Under the pieces are notes generated by a model. It had not been told where the DNA came from, did no database searches, and was given only the letters and a program-made list of their open reading frames with translations. Shown in pieces: positions 6,141 to 7,565 of a DNA stretch of 7,565 nucleotides; the first letter of the stretch is position 1; every line of letters starts with the position of its first letter. The stretch comes from a bacterium (GTDB lineage Bacteria > Patescibacteriota > Patescibacteriia > Patescibacteriales > JAGXOH01): NCBI GenBank assembly GCA_021106995.1, contig JAIOTG010000077.1, positions 1 through 7,565 on the forward strand, given 5' to 3'. The position numbers and the translations under genes were made by a program.

Positions 6141-6332
6141 ATGTCAGTACCAAAAAAGAAGAGAACTAAAGCATCGAAGGGTAAAAGAAGATCGCATCAC
6201 GCCTTAAAAGAAGTGCAATTAGGCATTTGTCCTAAGTGTAAAAAGCCTGTATTACCTCATTCAGTTTGTGAAAATTGTGGAACTTATAGAGGAAGAGAAG
6301 AAATTAAGGTAAAAACTGTAGCTAAAAAATAG
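6141..6332 (+). CDS. rpmF: 50S ribosomal protein bL32
   Basis: A 63-aa protein of the large ribosomal subunit. The N-terminus MSVPKKKRTKASKGKRRSHH is the typical basic tail, and four cysteines (30, 33, 43, 46; CPKC and CENC) form the zinc-binding ribbon of the Cys4 version. The C-terminal GTYRGREEI is also typical. It is the first gene after the strong promoter at 6076-6104, and nusB follows after 27 bases. Confidence 0.97.
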   Translation: MSVPKKKRTKASKGKRRSHHALKEVQLGICPKCKKPVLPHSVCENCGTYRGREEIKVKTVAKK

Positions 6333-6359
6333 CTTTTTAATTCAGTTTAACATAAAAAA

Positions 6360-6788
6360 ATGTCAAATCGTCATTTAGCCAGAACAATAGCAATGCAAAC
6401 TCTGTTTAATTGGGATTTTATGGGCAAGAAAGATGAAAATTTAAATAAATTAATAAAAATGAATTTTTCTAATTTTGCCCCTAATTTTGACGACCAAGGA
6501 TTTGTAAAAAAACTGATAAAAGGAGTTAGAGATAACCTTGATACAATAGATAAGTATATAATAAAATATGCTACTGAGTGGCCCTTGGATCAAATAACAA
6601 CTATTGACCGAAATATTTTGAGAGTAGGAGTTTATGAGTTGATTATGGATGATGATATTCCTCCTAAAGTGGCCATTGATGAAGCTATTGAGGTAGCTAA
6701 GAGTTTTGGTGGAGAATCATCAGGTAAATTTGTAAATGGAGTTTTGGGGGCAATTTATCGAGATGTAGACAGTGAAAACAAAAATTAA
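6360..6788 (+). CDS. nusB: Transcription antitermination factor NusB
   Basis: A 142-aa all-helical RNA-binding protein that joins NusE (S10) on boxA RNA to support rRNA transcription. Family features are [16 protein letters not shown] at 4-19, a central [21 protein letters not shown] (74-94), [18 protein letters not shown] (101-118) and the C-terminal [14 protein letters not shown] (122-135). Length is normal. It begins at an ATG preceded by an A-run, without a Shine-Dalgarno sequence, 27 bases after rpmF, so it is very likely cotranscribed with it. No convincing terminator follows, and rnc is 90 bases downstream. Confidence 0.96.
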   Translation: MSNRHLARTIAMQTLFNWDFMGKKDENLNKLIKMNFSNFAPNFDDQGFVKKLIKGVRDNLDTIDKYIIKYATEWPLDQITTIDRNILRVGVYELIMDDDIPPKVAIDEAIEVAKSFGGESSGKFVNGVLGAIYRDVDSENKN

Positions 6789-6820
6789 TATTTTTGTTTT
6801 TTTATTAATAATTTACTGTG

Positions 6821-6848
6821 TTGTTTTATGCTTATATTAAGATATAAT
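6821..6848 (+). promoter_or_regulatory. Possible internal promoter for rnc
   Basis: A perfect TATAAT (6843-6848) has TTGTTT (3/6) 16 bases upstream. The -10 box sits in the loop and inner right arm of the inverted repeat at 6824-6860. The match is good only at -10, and TATAAT is easy to find by chance in such AT-rich DNA. Confidence 0.35.
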
Positions 6849-6860
6849 ATAAGCATAAAA
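6824..6860. repeat. 15-bp perfect inverted repeat in the nusB-rnc gap
   Basis: TTTTATGCTTATATT (6824-6838) and its exact complement AATATAAGCATAAAA (6846-6860) flank seven bases. It has no T-run on the plus strand, so it is not a terminator for nusB. It lies 18 bases before the rnc start. As RNA it would form a 15-bp hairpin in the leader of rnc; as DNA it is a large palindrome centred on a possible -10 box. Confidence 0.85.
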
Positions 6861-6878
6861 TAAAACGGTTTTAGAAAA

Positions 6879-7565
6879 ATGAGTGATAAATTTTTTTCTT
6901 TAGAAAAAGCTATAGGAATTAAGTTTAAAAATAAAGATTTATTAAAACAAGCCTTTGTTCATCGTTCTTATTTAAACGAACATCCTAAGTTTAAATTAGA
7001 CAATAACGAAAGATTAGAATTTTTAGGAGACGCTGTTTTAGAAATTATAGTAACTGAATATTTATTTTTTAATTTTGAAGAAAAAAAAGAAGGTGACTTA
7101 ACTAATTTTCGTGCCAGTCTGGTAAACACAAAAATGCTATCAACGGTAGCAGAGGAGGTGGGCTTGGAAGAATATTTATATTTATCAAAAGGAGAATCTC
7201 AAGACAAAAATAGCAAGGCTAGAAAATCAATTTTGGCAAATACTGTTGAAGCAGTGGTTGGGGCTATATATTTAGATCAAGGAAAAGAAAAAACTGAAAA
7301 ATTTATTAAAGATAAAATAATAAATAAATTTAATTACATATTAGAAAATAAATTATATCTTGATCCTAAGTCAAAGTTTCAGGAGGAGGCTCAAGACAAA
7401 CATGGAATTACTCCACACTATAAGGTGTTAAAAGAAAGCGGGCCTGATCATGATAGGCTTTTTGAAGTAGGAATTTATTTATCAGATGAATTAGTAGCAA
7501 TGGGAAAGGGTTCGTCCAAGCAGGAGGCTCAGGTGGAGGCAGCCCAAAAAGGTATTAAGAAAAAG
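6879..7565 (+). CDS. rnc: Ribonuclease III, 3'-partial
   Basis: A double-strand-specific endoribonuclease that processes rRNA precursors and structured mRNAs. 229 codons are open from the ATG at 6879 to the right edge with no stop. Since the family is usually about 220-240 aa, only a few residues should be missing. The RNase III domain (about 5-150) carries the signature NERLEFLGDAVLE (43-55) with catalytic Glu47 and Asp51, and the second metal-site segment ILANTVEAVVGAIYLD (118-133) with Glu124. Asn121 stands where Escherichia coli has the metal ligand Asp114. A double-stranded-RNA-binding domain follows (about 162-229), ending with the usual GKGSSKQEAQVEAAQKGIKK. It is the third gene after rpmF and nusB. 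A 15-bp palindrome precedes it, which may matter for autoregulation. Confidence 0.97.
   Translation, partial: MSDKFFSLEKAIGIKFKNKDLLKQAFVHRSYLNEHPKFKLDNNERLEFLGDAVLEIIVTEYLFFNFEEKKEGDLTNFRASLVNTKMLSTVAEEVGLEEYLYLSKGESQDKNSKARKSILANTVEAVVGAIYLDQGKEKTEKFIKDKIINKFNYILENKLYLDPKSKFQEEAQDKHGITPHYKVLKESGPDHDRLFEVGIYLSDELVAMGKGSSKQEAQVEAAQKGIKKK

Noticed and set aside
6783..6812. AT-only hairpin after nusB as a terminator
   Set aside because: The stem is about seven A-T pairs with a long T-rich loop and no T-run after the 3' arm, so it is not convincing.
1..7565. CRISPR arrays, insertion sequences, rRNA or prophage genes
   Set aside because: No regularly spaced repeats, transposase motifs, terminal repeats or rRNA signatures were seen.

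Overview
The window looks like a chromosomal piece of a very AT-rich bacterium, most likely a reduced Candidate Phyla Radiation (Patescibacteria/Parcubacteria-like) genome. I infer this from several traits: a eukaryotic-type single-chain glycyl-tRNA synthetase, an archaeal-type bifunctional phosphoglucose/phosphomannose isomerase, a tRNA without an encoded CCA end, almost no Shine-Dalgarno sequences, and a compact rpmF-nusB-rnc block. No intact gene contains an in-frame TGA, so there is no sign of the UGA-glycine code used by some CPR lineages.

Layout. (1) 1-1355, plus strand: a sigma-70/ECF-type sigma factor entering from the left edge and interrupted by one in-frame TAA, then a three-TM membrane protein four bases later, ending at a strong bidirectional terminator. 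(2) 1362-2969, minus strand: glycyl-tRNA synthetase with a complete transcriptional control region, namely a near-perfect sigma-70 promoter, a very small T-box riboswitch and its attenuator. The longest open frame of this gene starts inside the attenuator, so the true start is downstream. (3) 3005-4796, minus strand: an accessory cluster with a two-TM small membrane protein, a cysteine-rich lipoprotein, and a decayed DUF6498-like membrane protein split by a frameshift at an A6 run. (4) 4739-5932, plus strand: the isomerase gene with its own promoter and a modest terminator. (5) 5948-6020: tRNA-Lys(CTT). (6) 6076-7565: a good promoter followed by rpmF, nusB and rnc (RNase III), the last cut by the right edge near its C-terminus. 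A long palindrome lies just upstream of rnc.

How the genes work together. The right half is translation and RNA-processing housekeeping (ribosomal protein bL32, the NusB antitermination factor, RNase III, a tRNA). The T-box ties glycyl-tRNA synthetase expression to uncharged tRNA-Gly. The sigma factor and membrane protein pair looks like a regulatory module in which the sigma half is broken, or split, in this sequence. The minus-strand cluster encodes envelope proteins of unknown role.

The most notable element is the T-box. It has a 7-bp specifier hairpin with GGC in its terminal loop, starting only a few bases after the predicted transcription start. It leaves no room for a conventional Stem I, yet keeps a textbook T-box bulge, antiterminator and competing terminator.
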